From NCBI GenBank assembly GCA_947259475.1, contig CAMYLW010000038.1:1-9893 (forward strand): a DNA stretch of 9,893 nucleotides, given 5' to 3'. The position numbers and the translations under genes were made by a program. Below, one piece after another: positions 1-7,025 of the stretch. This DNA comes from Thermodesulfobacteriota bacterium (lineage in GTDB: Bacteria > Desulfobacterota > Syntrophobacteria > BM002). A model generated the notes under the pieces. The model was given only the letters and a program-made list of their open reading frames with translations. It did not search any database and was not told where the DNA came from. Each line of letters opens with the position of its first letter. The first letter of the stretch is position 1.

Positions 1-155
1 TAGGTAGTTTTTATTAGCTTTATATTAAATATAATATAAATAGTATTTATGGAAACAAGGGATATGTATTTTTTTTCGGCTCATCGATTGCCGCTGTGGC
101 ACAAAGAGTGCATCTATTTATTTTGATTTCATTCGATCCGATGGAGCCATGAGCG
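1..155 (+). promoter_or_regulatory. AT-rich leader upstream of the DUF89 gene
   Basis: This stretch is much more AT-rich than the rest of the window. It contains a perfect TATAAT at 30-35, with only a poor -35 match (about 7-12). A GGAG at 143-146 lies nine bases before the ATG at 156 and is the likely ribosome binding site. No reading frame of note is present. The promoter call rests on base composition and a single hexamer, so it is tentative. Confidence 0.25.
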
Positions 156-1970
156 ATGTTGTATGAACCCGCTGAACCTCTTCAGCCGGAGACGGCTTCA
201 ATACCTAAATCTGAGGAAGACCCTTCAGCCGACGCCTGGTTAACCAATTTTTTCACCGAGAACCACCTGGATTTCGAAACTCAACCTGACGAGGTGGCCT
301 CACCAGAACAGGTGCGTTTCGTTGTCCATTTGCCAGAGAATGCGGTCTACTATCCCTGCTCCACCGAACTATTCGAGGCTATCTTAAAAAGGCAGTCCAA
401 GACGTATCTCCAAGACCGTTATCAGGAGGTGTGGAAGGTTGCAGAGCAGTTGGTCCAAGACCTGATAGCAGATGAGTCCCGAAGGACTTTTCTGACAGAA
501 TTACTGCGAATCAAATTCGAACATGACACACACGACGATATCCTGCTCCCATCGCGCCTGGAAAAAAGGCTTTTTAAGATTTTCATTGATAAGAGTAAGA
601 TCGACACCCCGTACTTCCCCGCTAAAGTACAAAGAAATAAGATGGTGAACGAATTGGTGGCGGGCCCTACCTTCTGGAACAGCTTCAACTGGATTGACCA
701 GCAAACCATCCTGAGTTTCGAGAGCCTTGAAGACCTCAAGTCGGAGGCGGCCAAACTGCAATTGCGGAGGCTCCTCAACCTCTGTGTTGCCAGTGAGCTC
801 TGGGAAACCGGAGAGGCAGGGGCAGGTCCGTCAAAGGTAGACTTTAACAAGATCTTGCATCGGCCATTGGGCGGAAATGGAGTGAAGCCTCTGCAAGACT
901 ATCTACAGCGCCCCCAGGAGGCCCCTGGTACGTGCAGCGAGCCTCCAAAGAAGATCCTCTGGCTATGCAATGATGCGGGGGAGATCGTCGTTGACCTGAA
1001 GATCATACGGTTCCTCCTGGGTTGGGGGCATAAGGTTATTCTCGTGGTCAAGGACGGGTTCTACCTCCATAAGGTTACCAGATACGATGTGGAGCACGAC
1101 CCTTTGCTGATGCAGGAGGTACATGATGCTTACCATATCAAAGACCCGGTTATCTCAAAGAATGAACTGCTGGAGAGGCTCAAGACGGACACGCAGCTTT
1201 TCATTATCTCCGATGGGACTCAGGAACGTCTGAATTTTCTGCTCACCTCTACTACCTTTGCCAGAATGTTCAAAGAAGCCGATGTGGTCATATCCAAGGG
1301 CGAGGAACAATGGCGGCGGCTATTTTCCACCCCGTTTCAGTTTACCAGGGATATTTTCAATGTACGATTGGGCCCTGACGGACAAGAGGTGATTGTAAGT
1401 TACAAACCAAGACATGCCGAGGCGGTGAAGTTCTCAGAACAAGATCTCAAGGAAAAAGCCAATGGTATCATCCGTGAGATGACTACTGCAAAGGATCGCG
1501 GTGATAAGGTCATTTTCTACAGCGCCATCATTGGTAGCATCCCGGGGCAGATGGAGACTGCCGTTCAGCTTCTCAAAGTTTATGTAGACCACCTTCGGAA
1601 AGGATACCAGAAGAGCTTTATTATCAATCCAGCCGAGCACTTCGTTTCTGGGATGGACGCTGACGACCTCATGTATATGTGGGAAGTGGTTCAGCGGAGC
1701 GGTTTAATCGATATATGGAGATTTCAGACCGTAGAAGATATTGAGACAAGTTTTGGGCTTCTGAATAGGGAGGTAGCACCGGAATGGCTTGGTAAGGACG
1801 CCACCTACAGCACCGGTTGCACTAAGGAGATGAAGCTTGCCATAGAGGTGCAACGCGAACATCCAGAAATGCAGATCATAGGACCCGCCAAAGAGAGATT
1901 CCTGCGCCGATCCGAGTACGGAATAGGCAAACTCTACGACCGACAGCTAAGCGATATTAGTCTACCTTAA
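156..1970 (+). CDS. DUF89/ARMT1-like metal-dependent phosphatase-family protein with conserved C-terminal extension
   Basis: The 604-residue protein has a central region that resembles the DUF89 (ARMT1-like, damage-control phosphatase) fold. Residues 267-281 carry the segment CNDAGEIVVD after a hydrophobic strand. VILVVKDG follows at 294-301, then ISDGTQERLN at 351-360 and ADVVISKGEEQW at 376-387, in the order expected for this family (DNxGE, then a lysine-glycine loop). DUF89 proteins are metal-dependent and act on phosphorylated metabolites. The substrate here cannot be read from sequence. The usual Asp-Asn of DNxGE is inverted to Asn-Asp, and the Asn expected after KG appears to be Gln, so activity may differ. 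Residues 1-260 are a mostly helical, charged N-terminal part. Residues 435-600 form a separate conserved-looking region with STGCTKEMK (552-560) and a basic, Tyr-rich end, for which I know no function. The start at 156 is the first Met after a stop and has GGAG nine bases upstream. The protein is cytosolic, with no signal peptide. The family assignment is fairly sure; the function is not. Confidence 0.72.
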   Translation: MLYEPAEPLQPETASIPKSEEDPSADAWLTNFFTENHLDFETQPDEVASPEQVRFVVHLPENAVYYPCSTELFEAILKRQSKTYLQDRYQEVWKVAEQLVQDLIADESRRTFLTELLRIKFEHDTHDDILLPSRLEKRLFKIFIDKSKIDTPYFPAKVQRNKMVNELVAGPTFWNSFNWIDQQTILSFESLEDLKSEAAKLQLRRLLNLCVASELWETGEAGAGPSKVDFNKILHRPLGGNGVKPLQDYLQRPQEAPGTCSEPPKKILWLCNDAGEIVVDLKIIRFLLGWGHKVILVVKDGFYLHKVTRYDVEHDPLLMQEVHDAYHIKDPVISKNELLERLKTDTQLFIISDGTQERLNFLLTSTTFARMFKEADVVISKGEEQWRRLFSTPFQFTRDIFNVRLGPDGQEVIVSYKPRHAEAVKFSEQDLKEKANGIIREMTTAKDRGDKVIFYSAIIGSIPGQMETAVQLLKVYVDHLRKGYQKSFIINPAEHFVSGMDADDLMYMWEVVQRSGLIDIWRFQTVEDIETSFGLLNREVAPEWLGKDATYSTGCTKEMKLAIEVQREHPEMQIIGPAKERFLRRSEYGIGKLYDRQLSDISLP

Positions 1971-1977
1971 GGAGATT

Positions 1978-2010
1978 TCAGGTGTCAGAGTTGATAGAGC
2001 TGAACACTGA
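1978..2010 (+). terminator. Imperfect hairpin just after the DUF89 gene
   Basis: TCAGGTGTCAG (1978-1988) can pair with CTGAACACTGA (2000-2010), with one bulge and an 11-base loop. Only a weak T-rich stretch follows (around 2019-2023). It lies eight bases past the stop codon. It may terminate transcription, but the missing T-run makes this a weak call. Confidence 0.25.
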
Positions 2011-2025
2011 AACCTGAGTCTTTGT

Positions 2026-2046
2026 GATTTGTTATTTGGAATTTCT
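2026..2046 (+). repeat. Short heptamer-phased repeat (GATTTGT-like)
   Basis: Three consecutive seven-base units, gatttgt, tatttgg and aatttct, share the pattern NATTTNN. The same seven-base phasing recurs at 6918-6945, 8206-8238 and 8329-8349. It resembles the short tandemly repeated heptamers described from several bacterial genomes. It is intergenic and has no coding role. Confidence 0.4.
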
Positions 2047-2100
2047 AGTCACTATAGTACTCTAATACTCCATTACTCAGAAAAATTTGAAACTGTGGGA

Positions 2101-2186
2101 GCGGCTTTCCCCGACCTGCCTGTCCCGGGCGTAGTCCCGGGGAGTCTGCCTGCCCTGAGCCTGTCGAAGGGTCGAAGGTTAGCCGC
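2101..2186. repeat. Inverted-repeat element with CCCTGAGCCTGTCGAAGGG core
   Basis: Outer arms GCGGCTTTCC (2101-2110) and GGTTAGCCGC (2177-2186) are complementary at 8 of 10 positions. Inside are two GTCCCGGG copies (2122-2129 and 2134-2141) and the motif CCCTGAGCCTGTCGAAGGG (2153-2171). That motif is a dispersed repeat seen in many unrelated bacterial genomes. The element ends 13 bases before the ATG of the following gene and so forms its immediate leader. No transposase is present, so it is a small non-autonomous or REP-like repeat. Confidence 0.55.
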
Positions 2187-2198
2187 GATAGGGCGAGG

Positions 2199-2456
2199 AT
2201 GCCATACGAGAGTATAGACGTTGAATGCTATAGTGGCTATCGCGCTAATGAGCGCCCAGTAGCGTTTACCTTTCAGAACCGCCGCTGGCAGGTGGAGGAA
2301 ATCCTTGATCGCTGGTATGAGGGAGAGGTTCAGTCCAACGAACCCGCCTTAGATTACTTCAAGGTGCGCACCGTAGAGGGTAGAGTATTTCTCCTCCGTT
2401 ACAACTCACTGTTTGACGCTTGGTCGATCCGTGTCCCACCGCAATCAACCCATTGA
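2199..2456 (+). CDS. DUF6504-like small protein of unknown function
   Basis: The 85-residue protein starts with VECYSGYRANERPVAF (residues 8-23), continues through RRWQVEEILDRWYEG (28-42) and ends in YFKVRTVEGRVFLLRYNS (53-70) and W75. This matches my memory of small DUF6504-type proteins, which have a beta-rich fold with a conserved ECYSGYR-x-ER segment, a VEE-x-LDRWY segment and a 'F-x-V-x-x-x-x-G-x-x-F-x-L-R-Y' strand. No catalytic function is known to me. The ATG at 2199 fits the family N-terminus. The purine-rich sequence GGGCGAGG directly abuts it and is too close for a standard ribosome binding site, perhaps because the upstream repeat displaced the original leader. It converges with dapL. 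It is short, but its sequence is clearly protein-like and family-like. Confidence 0.75.
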   Translation: MPYESIDVECYSGYRANERPVAFTFQNRRWQVEEILDRWYEGEVQSNEPALDYFKVRTVEGRVFLLRYNSLFDAWSIRVPPQSTH

Positions 2457-2480
2457 CTCTCGTGGCATTCCAGGCGACTT

Positions 2481-2569
2481 ACCGCAGAGAACGCAGGGTT
2501 CGCAGAGAAAGAAATAGCAAGACTACCTAGGATTTACAGAGTCTCTGCGTTCGCAGCGATCTCTGCGGT
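2481..2569. repeat. Inverted repeat built on ACCGCAGAGA
   Basis: Arm 2481-2508 begins ACCGCAGAGA and ends CGCAGAGA. Arm 2542-2569 is its reverse complement at 23 of 28 positions. The two 28-base arms enclose 33 bases. Sequences of the 'CGCAGAGAACGCAGAG' kind are a common dispersed repeat in environmental bacterial genomes. It sits between the convergent ends of the DUF6504-like gene and dapL, where the long hairpin could also help end transcripts from both sides. There is no T-run after either arm. Confidence 0.6.
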
Positions 2570-2602
2570 GCAGGTTTCCCTTTGTGGTTTAAATCTGTGG
2601 TT

Positions 2603-3838
2603 TTAAGGAGAGATTTTGTTGCGGATTCGCGCTACCGCTTCTTCAATGTTTTCCCGATTACCGAAAGCACTGAGGCGAAAATATCCTTCACCGGAGGGGC
2701 CAAAGCCTGACCCGGGCGTTCCTACCACGTGTGCTTCAGCAAGCAATTGATCAAAGAATTCCCACGAGCTCATACCACCGGAAGTCTTCATCCAGATGTA
2801 AGGTGCATTCACCCCGCCGTACACAGTAAAACCAGCAGAAGTGAGGGTCTCCCGAATTATCCGAGCGTTTTCCATATAGTAACGAATCAGTTCTCGTACC
2901 TGGGTCTTACCTTCATCAGAGTACACCGCAGCGGCAGCGACCTGTACGGGATAGGATACGCCGTTGAATTTGGTAGTGTGGCGACGGTTCCAGAGTTGGT
3001 TAATACTTACCGGTTCGCCCGACGCGGTTCGAGCCACCAAGCCCTTCGGCACAACAGTGTAGGCACACCTGGTGCCAGTGAACCCAGCTGTTTTGGAAAA
3101 GCTCCTGAACTCGATGGCGCATTCCTTGGCGCCGGGTATTTCATATATGGAATGGGGAATGTGTTCCTCGGTGATATAGGCCTCATAGGCAGCATCGAAG
3201 AGGATTATCGCCTGGTTTTCCAGGGCATAGTCCACCCATGCTTGCAGCACCTGTGGATTCGCCACAACACCTGTGGGGTTATTGGGAAAGCAGAGATAAA
3301 TGATGTCTACCTTGCGGTCCGGCAACTCGGGCAAGAAGTCATTGGCTTCGGTACATGGCATGTAGTAGAGGCCATGGTAACGGCCCTGCGCATCGGCTTC
3401 ACCAGTTCTACCTGCCATGACGTTGGTGTCGACGTAGACAGGGTAGGCCGGATCAGCCACTGCGATAACGTTATCCGCCGCAAAGATTTCCTGAATATTG
3501 CCACTATCGCATTTGGAGCCGTCACTGACAAAGACTTCGTCGGAATCGAGACGAACGGACCTGGCCTCGTAGTCATTTGCTAAGATAAGATCTATGAGAA
3601 ACTGATACCCTTGCTCGGGGCCATATCCCCGAAAGGTCTCGGGTTTGCCCATCTCGCTAACGGCCTGATGCAAAGAATCGATGACCGCAGGTGGCAGGGG
3701 TTGGGTGACGTCACCGATGCCTAATCGGATTATTTCAACTTTAGGATTTGCATCGGTAAAGGCCTGAACTCTACGTGTTATTTCAGGAAAAAGGTAGCCA
3801 GCTTTCAACTTCAGATAGTGTTCATTTGCCAGCGCCAT
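2603..3838 (-). CDS. dapL: LL-diaminopimelate aminotransferase
   Basis: This PLP enzyme converts L-tetrahydrodipicolinate directly to LL-2,6-diaminopimelate using glutamate, in a short route to lysine and peptidoglycan. With the start at 3838 the protein has 411 residues, the usual DapL length. The N-terminus is [20 protein letters not shown], typical of the family. Residues 40-51 carry [18 protein letters not shown] lies at 72-78, the PLP-stacking segment CFPNNPTG at 183-190 and DAAYEAY at 215-221. The Schiff-base lysine is K249 in [12 protein letters not shown], and the carboxylate-binding arginine is R388 in YFRLSAFG. A longer frame runs up to 3925, but 3838 is preferred because AAGGAGG lies seven bases upstream and the family N-terminus starts there. 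The gene is transcribed away from parS and parA. All key residues are present. Confidence 0.96.
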   Translation of the reverse strand: MALANEHYLKLKAGYLFPEITRRVQAFTDANPKVEIIRLGIGDVTQPLPPAVIDSLHQAVSEMGKPETFRGYGPEQGYQFLIDLILANDYEARSVRLDSDEVFVSDGSKCDSGNIQEIFAADNVIAVADPAYPVYVDTNVMAGRTGEADAQGRYHGLYYMPCTEANDFLPELPDRKVDIIYLCFPNNPTGVVANPQVLQAWVDYALENQAIILFDAAYEAYITEEHIPHSIYEIPGAKECAIEFRSFSKTAGFTGTRCAYTVVPKGLVARTASGEPVSINQLWNRRHTTKFNGVSYPVQVAAAAVYSDEGKTQVRELIRYYMENARIIRETLTSAGFTVYGGVNAPYIWMKTSGGMSSWEFFDQLLAEAHVVGTPGSGFGPSGEGYFRLSAFGNRENIEEAVARIRNKISP

Positions 3839-4058
3839 ACAAACTCCTCCTTGGTGCAGTTTCTCTTTAATGGGGCTCAATGATACAGACTTTGGCCCTG
3901 GAAGGAAAGGGTCAATTAGCAGCAAAAATGATCTGCCTTTAATCTGTGGAGTATGAGAGAAATGCTCCGAGGCGCACGCTAAAATTTTTTTTCAATAACC
4001 ACCTTCGGGCTTTAACATTGAGCTAGTTTGTGGCTATGGGGAGCCATTCTATCAGCAA

Positions 4059-4074
4059 TGTTTCACGTGAAACA
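4059..4074. promoter_or_regulatory. parS: parS centromere site (ParB binding)
   Basis: TGTTTCACGTGAAACA is a perfect 16-base palindrome and matches the bacterial chromosomal parS consensus TGTTNCACGTGAAACA. The symmetry extends perfectly to 22 bases (4056-4077), and to 4051-4083 if one extra C in the right arm is allowed. ParB would load here, bind CTP and spread along the DNA. It lies about 215 bases upstream of parA. Only one copy was found in the window. Confidence 0.95.
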
Positions 4075-4218
4075 TTGGCTGATCTCAAGGCGGTATTTCT
4101 CTTTGAAAATTGGAAGCGGTGTGCTATTGTGTGCCAGCACTTTGAGGTTGGACCGAACCGGAGCCATCACCCTGCAGGTAGAGGCCACTCGTAAGATAAC
4201 TCAATAGGATAACTAGGA

Positions 4219-4248
4219 TTGTCAACAATTGCGCTAAGGCGGTAGAAT
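4219..4248 (+). promoter_or_regulatory. Candidate sigma-70 promoter of parA
   Basis: TTGTCA (4219-4224) and TAGAAT (4243-4248) are separated by 18 bases, which predicts a start near 4255 and a leader of about 35 bases. A small dyad ATTGT-ca-ACAAT (4218-4229) overlaps the -35 hexamer and could be an operator. A perfect TATAAT also occurs at 4286-4291, but it overlaps the parA start and lacks a -35. Confidence 0.45.
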
Positions 4249-4289
4249 AGCAAATATAGCCTCCTCATTGCCAAGGTGGGGAGGATATA

Positions 4290-5102
4290 ATGCAGGGCAA
4301 TAGCGGGTACGGCAGGTTAGGGAATATGAGCAAGATCATTGCCATCGCAAATCAGAAAGGGGGAGTGGGAAAGACTACCACTTCCGTAAATCTCGCGTCT
4401 TCGCTGGCCGTGGCTGAGCGACGCACCCTACTTGTGGACTGTGATCCACAAGGAAATGCCACCAGCGGATTGGGTGTCCATCGAGGACAAATAGAGAAAG
4501 ATCTCTATCAGCTCCTTATCAACGAGACTGAACCCTCGGAAACTGTCTGTACAACAGCTTTACGATATTTGCATCTGATTCCCGCAACCAGAGAACTCAT
4601 TGGCGCCGAGATTGAACTGCAGGTTCTCGAAGCGAGAGAAAAGGTATTGGGTCATGGTCTAAGCAGCATGGTCTCCCAATATGACTACATCATTCTGGAC
4701 TGCCCACCTTCGCTTGGATTGCTTACCGTCAATGCCCTGACAGCCGCCAAGACAGTGATAATCCCCCTGCAGTGTGAGTACTACGCCATGGAGGGATTGA
4801 GTCAGTTGCTTAGGACCATTCAGTTGGTAAAAAGAACGCTCAATCCTGGCTTGGGTGTTGAAGGTATCTTGCTTACCATGTTCGACAGCCGGAACAATCT
4901 CTGTCACCAGGTTGCAAGTGAGGTCAGAACTCACTTTAAAGGGCGGGTGTTCAAAACGGTGGTACCCCGCAATGTTCGACTGAGCGAAAGTCCCAGCCAT
5001 GGTAAACCTGCCCTCCTGTATGACGTAAATTCAAAAGGAGCACGGGCTTACTTGGAACTGGCAAAAGAAATGATCAGGCGAGAGGTAAATGGTGATGCGT
5101 AA
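4290..5102 (+). CDS. parA: Chromosome partitioning ATPase ParA (Soj family)
   Basis: ParA dimerises with ATP, coats the nucleoid non-specifically and moves ParB-parS complexes by cycles of ParB-stimulated hydrolysis. Numbering from the Met at 4326 (258 residues), the deviant Walker A motif KGGVGKTTT is at 11-19, DCDPQGN (switch region) at 38-44, Walker B IILDCPPSLG at 122-131 and the family signature PRNVRLSESPSHGKP at 214-228. All catalytic residues are intact. The annotated start at 4290 adds 12 residues and has GGGGAGG five bases upstream. The ATG at 4326 has the classic family N-terminus but a weaker site (TTAGGGA), so either may be used. The length suits short chromosomal ParA proteins without an N-terminal DNA-binding domain. 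The gene is followed 67 bases later by parB and lies downstream of parS. Confidence 0.95.
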   Translation: MQGNSGYGRLGNMSKIIAIANQKGGVGKTTTSVNLASSLAVAERRTLLVDCDPQGNATSGLGVHRGQIEKDLYQLLINETEPSETVCTTALRYLHLIPATRELIGAEIELQVLEAREKVLGHGLSSMVSQYDYIILDCPPSLGLLTVNALTAAKTVIIPLQCEYYAMEGLSQLLRTIQLVKRTLNPGLGVEGILLTMFDSRNNLCHQVASEVRTHFKGRVFKTVVPRNVRLSESPSHGKPALLYDVNSKGARAYLELAKEMIRREVNGDA

Positions 5103-5169
5103 GTTCTTTGGACTGGTCGATTGAGCCGGAGCAACCAGACAACACCGAAAAGAATAGGTTAGAAAGGTT

Positions 5170-6033
5170 ATGGAGCGAAGCAGTAAAAAGAAAGGATTGG
5201 GCAAAGGGTTGGGAGCGCTTATTCCTGACGCTGACCTTTTGGTACGCACTGGCGATCAATTTTTCTACTGTGGCATTGAGGAGATCACCCCCAATCCCTA
5301 CCAGCCGCGGCAAAATGTTAGGGATAAGGCCTTCAAAGAACTGGTGGACTCTGTACGTGAGAGGGGCATACTGCAGCCCCTATTGGTGAGAAGCACTGAG
5401 GGGGGATACCAGTTAATAGCAGGGGAAAGGCGATGGCGGGCCGCACAGCTGGCCGGGCTACAGCGGGTCCCGGTAATTATAAAGGAGAGCACTGATCCAG
5501 AGTCATTTGAGCTAGCTCTCATTGAAAACATTCAGAGAAAAGATCTTAATCCCATCGAAGAAGGAGAAGCCTACAGAAGACTCCACCAGGAGTTTCAATT
5601 AAGCCAGGAGAAAATTGCCAAGAAGATAGGGAAAGACCGCTCCACTGTGGCCAATTTGATTCGTCTGCTAAAATTGCCTGACAAGATCCGCAATGACATA
5701 GTGGATGGGGTGTTGAGCATGGGGCACGCTCGAGCACTGCTAGCTTTACCTGCTGCAGATGCACAACTGAGAGCTAGAAATACCATTGTCAAACGAAGCC
5801 TTACCGTGCGGGAAACAGAAAAGTTGATCCAGGCTCTCCTCAAGAAAAAGAAGAAAGTGAAAGCTGCAACGCCGCTTGACAGCCATGCACGCGCCATTAT
5901 CGATCGACTTATTCGTCACTTCGGTACTAAAGTGAATATCGCTCGTCGAGGCAAGAGGGGTAAAATAGAGATCGAATTCTATTCTGACGAAGACCTTCAA
6001 CGCATTCTTGATCTTTTCTGGAAAAGCTCTTGA
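5170..6033 (+). CDS. parB: Chromosome partitioning protein ParB (Spo0J family), CTP-dependent DNA clamp
   Basis: The 287-residue protein has the expected ParB plan. Residues 8-19 (KGLGKGLGALIP) are the N-terminal ParA-stimulating segment. The ParB/Sulfiredoxin domain runs from about 35 to 125, with NPYQPR at 42-47, GERRWRAAQLAG at 85-96 (CTP-binding box) and ENIQRKDLNPIEE at 119-131. A helix-turn-helix occupies about 144-170 (LSQEKIAKKIGKDRSTVANL). A lysine-rich linker lies at 225-231, and a C-terminal dimerisation domain ends in RILDLFWKSS. The family binds parS, hydrolyses CTP and forms sliding clamps that load SMC and activate ParA. The ATG at 5170 has only AGAAAGG close upstream, a weak site. 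The gene is probably co-transcribed with parA across the 67-base gap. No clear terminator follows. Confidence 0.95.
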   Translation: MERSSKKKGLGKGLGALIPDADLLVRTGDQFFYCGIEEITPNPYQPRQNVRDKAFKELVDSVRERGILQPLLVRSTEGGYQLIAGERRWRAAQLAGLQRVPVIIKESTDPESFELALIENIQRKDLNPIEEGEAYRRLHQEFQLSQEKIAKKIGKDRSTVANLIRLLKLPDKIRNDIVDGVLSMGHARALLALPAADAQLRARNTIVKRSLTVRETEKLIQALLKKKKKVKAATPLDSHARAIIDRLIRHFGTKVNIARRGKRGKIEIEFYSDEDLQRILDLFWKSS

Positions 6034-6113
6034 AACATCCAGGCTAGTTTTCTTTAATACTTCGAAATCTTGTTCCATCCTTTGTAGATGATTTTCTCTG
6101 CACTCTTTACAGC

Positions 6114-6273
6114 GAATAACTAGCTAGTTTCCATGCGGAAACCTAGCTCTCGAGTATCATTTCGAGGAGCGAAAACAACGAAGAATCTCTTACTTCCTTG
6201 GTTTGCAGGAGATTCTTCGCTTCACTCAGAATGACAATACGCTATTTCTGGATGGACACTAGCTAGATAATTC
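6114..6273. repeat. Inverted-repeat element with CTAGCTAG arms
   Basis: The left arm (6114-6134) contains ACTAGCTAGTTTCCAT. The right arm (6252-6273) is its reverse complement with about three differences, including one single-base gap. The arms enclose about 117 bases and a second repeat (6157-6234). There is no coding capacity. The structure resembles a MITE or a repeat that received a second insertion. It lies in the 352-base gene-free gap between parB and the NYN gene, along with repeats to 6350. Confidence 0.5.
6157..6234. repeat. TCATTNCGAGGAGCGAA-type dispersed repeat
   Basis: TCATTTCGAG (6157-6166) pairs with CTCAGAATGA (6225-6234) at 9 of 10 positions, and CGAAGAATCTC (6179-6189) pairs perfectly with GAGATTCTTCG (6209-6219). 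The pattern matches the widespread repeat of the form GTCATTGCGAGGAGCGAAG ... CAATCTC ... GAGATTG ... CGCAATGAC known from many bacteria. It sits inside the CTAGCTAG-arm element. Confidence 0.65.
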
Positions 6274-6312
6274 ATATCTTGATAATCTGCGTCCATCTGT
6301 GTCCCGACGCTA

Positions 6313-6350
6313 ATCGAGCCCGGATGATTCATGAAATATCCGGGCTCGAT
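6313..6350. repeat. Palindromic remnant of the CCCGGAT terminal-repeat family
   Basis: Perfect 13-base arms ATCGAGCCCGGAT (6313-6325) and ATCCGGGCTCGAT (6338-6350) flank GATTCATGAAAT. The right half (GATTCATGAAATATCCGGG) is identical to the right end of the full element at 8144-8511. This looks like an element whose internal part was lost, leaving fused ends 36 bases upstream of the NYN gene. It could now form a hairpin upstream of that gene. Confidence 0.6.
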
Positions 6351-6385
6351 GGGCTGAGTATGCATTCGCAGTAGGGAGTGCAATC

Positions 6386-6916
6386 ATGGCAGTACACGTG
6401 GTTATTGATGGGTATAATCTTATTCGCCAATCTGCGGCGCTCAGCGCCCAAGAGGAGTTGTCTCTCGAGCTGGGGAGGGATGCCCTACTTGAACGTTTGC
6501 GGCAGTACAAGCGGGTGCGAAGTCACCGAATAACCGTAGTTTTCGATGCTGCCAACAAACCGCTTCTTGCTGAAGAACGGAGCCAACATAAAGGGATACG
6601 AGTCATTTACTCAGGGCAGGGAGAAACGGCTGACACGGTGATTAAGAGGATTTGTCAAAATGAAGGTGAAAAGGTACTGCTAGTGACCACAGATCGGGAG
6701 TTGGCCAGCTATGCTGAAGCGCGTGGTTCTGTGGCCATGGATTCAGAAGATTTTGAAGTAAGAATGGAAATGGCGCTCTATGTGGATGCCAAGGGAGTGG
6801 AAGAAGGGGATGAGGAGGAGAGATGGCATCCCGACAAAGGAACGCGCAAGAAAGGGCCTGCGAAGAGACGCTCAAAAAAGGAGAGAAGACGACGCGAGAA
6901 GTGGCAAAAGGTTTAG
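6386..6916 (+). CDS. NYN-domain ribonuclease, YacP/Rae1 family
   Basis: The 176-residue protein has a PIN-like NYN fold. VIDGYNLI is at 6-13 (D8, N11), VVFDAA at 51-56 (D54), GETADTVIKRI at 79-89 (D83) and LVTTDRELASYA at 99-110 (D103). These acidic residues are the expected metal-binding set. The best-studied relative, Rae1 (YacP) of Bacillus, is a ribosome-associated endoribonuclease that cuts certain mRNAs, so an RNA-processing role is likely. The tail is unusual in charge: an acidic stretch (EEGDEEER, 139-146) is followed by a strongly basic end (154-175, rich in Lys and Arg) that could bind RNA or ribosomes. AGGGAG lies seven bases before the ATG. The family is well supported; the substrate is unknown. 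It converges with the small protein at 7026-7190. Confidence 0.88.
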   Translation: MAVHVVIDGYNLIRQSAALSAQEELSLELGRDALLERLRQYKRVRSHRITVVFDAANKPLLAEERSQHKGIRVIYSGQGETADTVIKRICQNEGEKVLLVTTDRELASYAEARGSVAMDSEDFEVRMEMALYVDAKGVEEGDEEERWHPDKGTRKKGPAKRRSKKERRRREKWQKV

Positions 6917-6917
6917 G

Positions 6918-6945
6918 GATTTGAGATTGTAGATTTCAGATTTGG
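6918..6945 (+). repeat. Heptamer tandem repeat (GATTTGA/GATTGTA/GATTTCA/GATTTGG)
   Basis: Four head-to-tail seven-base units, each starting GATT, begin one base after the NYN stop codon. The units are degenerate but strictly phased. The sequence continues as tattgaa, in the same phase. It belongs to the same class as the heptamers at 2026, 8206 and 8329. No terminator is evident there. A six-base hairpin (ATAGCT/AGCTAT, 6982-7003) lies further downstream without a T-run. Confidence 0.55.
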
Positions 6946-7025
6946 TATTGAAATTGCTCGTTCTCTCAATCTTAAAGGTCTATAGCTTCATAACTCCAGC
7001 TATGGCACGTTAGATAAAGTGACGA

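Larger units (their letters stand above)
3839..4289. other. Divergent dapL-parA intergenic region
   Basis: This 450-base spacer has no convincing gene. It holds the dapL ribosome binding site (AAGGAGG on the minus strand at about 3846-3852), the parS site and a candidate parA promoter. An A/T run lies near 3981-3995. I see no DnaA boxes of the TTATCCACA type, so there is no direct sign that the replication origin itself lies here. I could not pick a convincing dapL promoter. Confidence 0.5.

Noticed and set aside
2729..3583. 284-codon plus-strand frame
   Set aside because: It lies antisense inside dapL, has no protein-like character and comes from the codon bias of the real gene.
4286..4291. 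Perfect TATAAT as the parA promoter
   Set aside because: It overlaps the likely start codon, and the bases 17 upstream (CCTCAT) are no -35. The pair at 4219-4248 is better.
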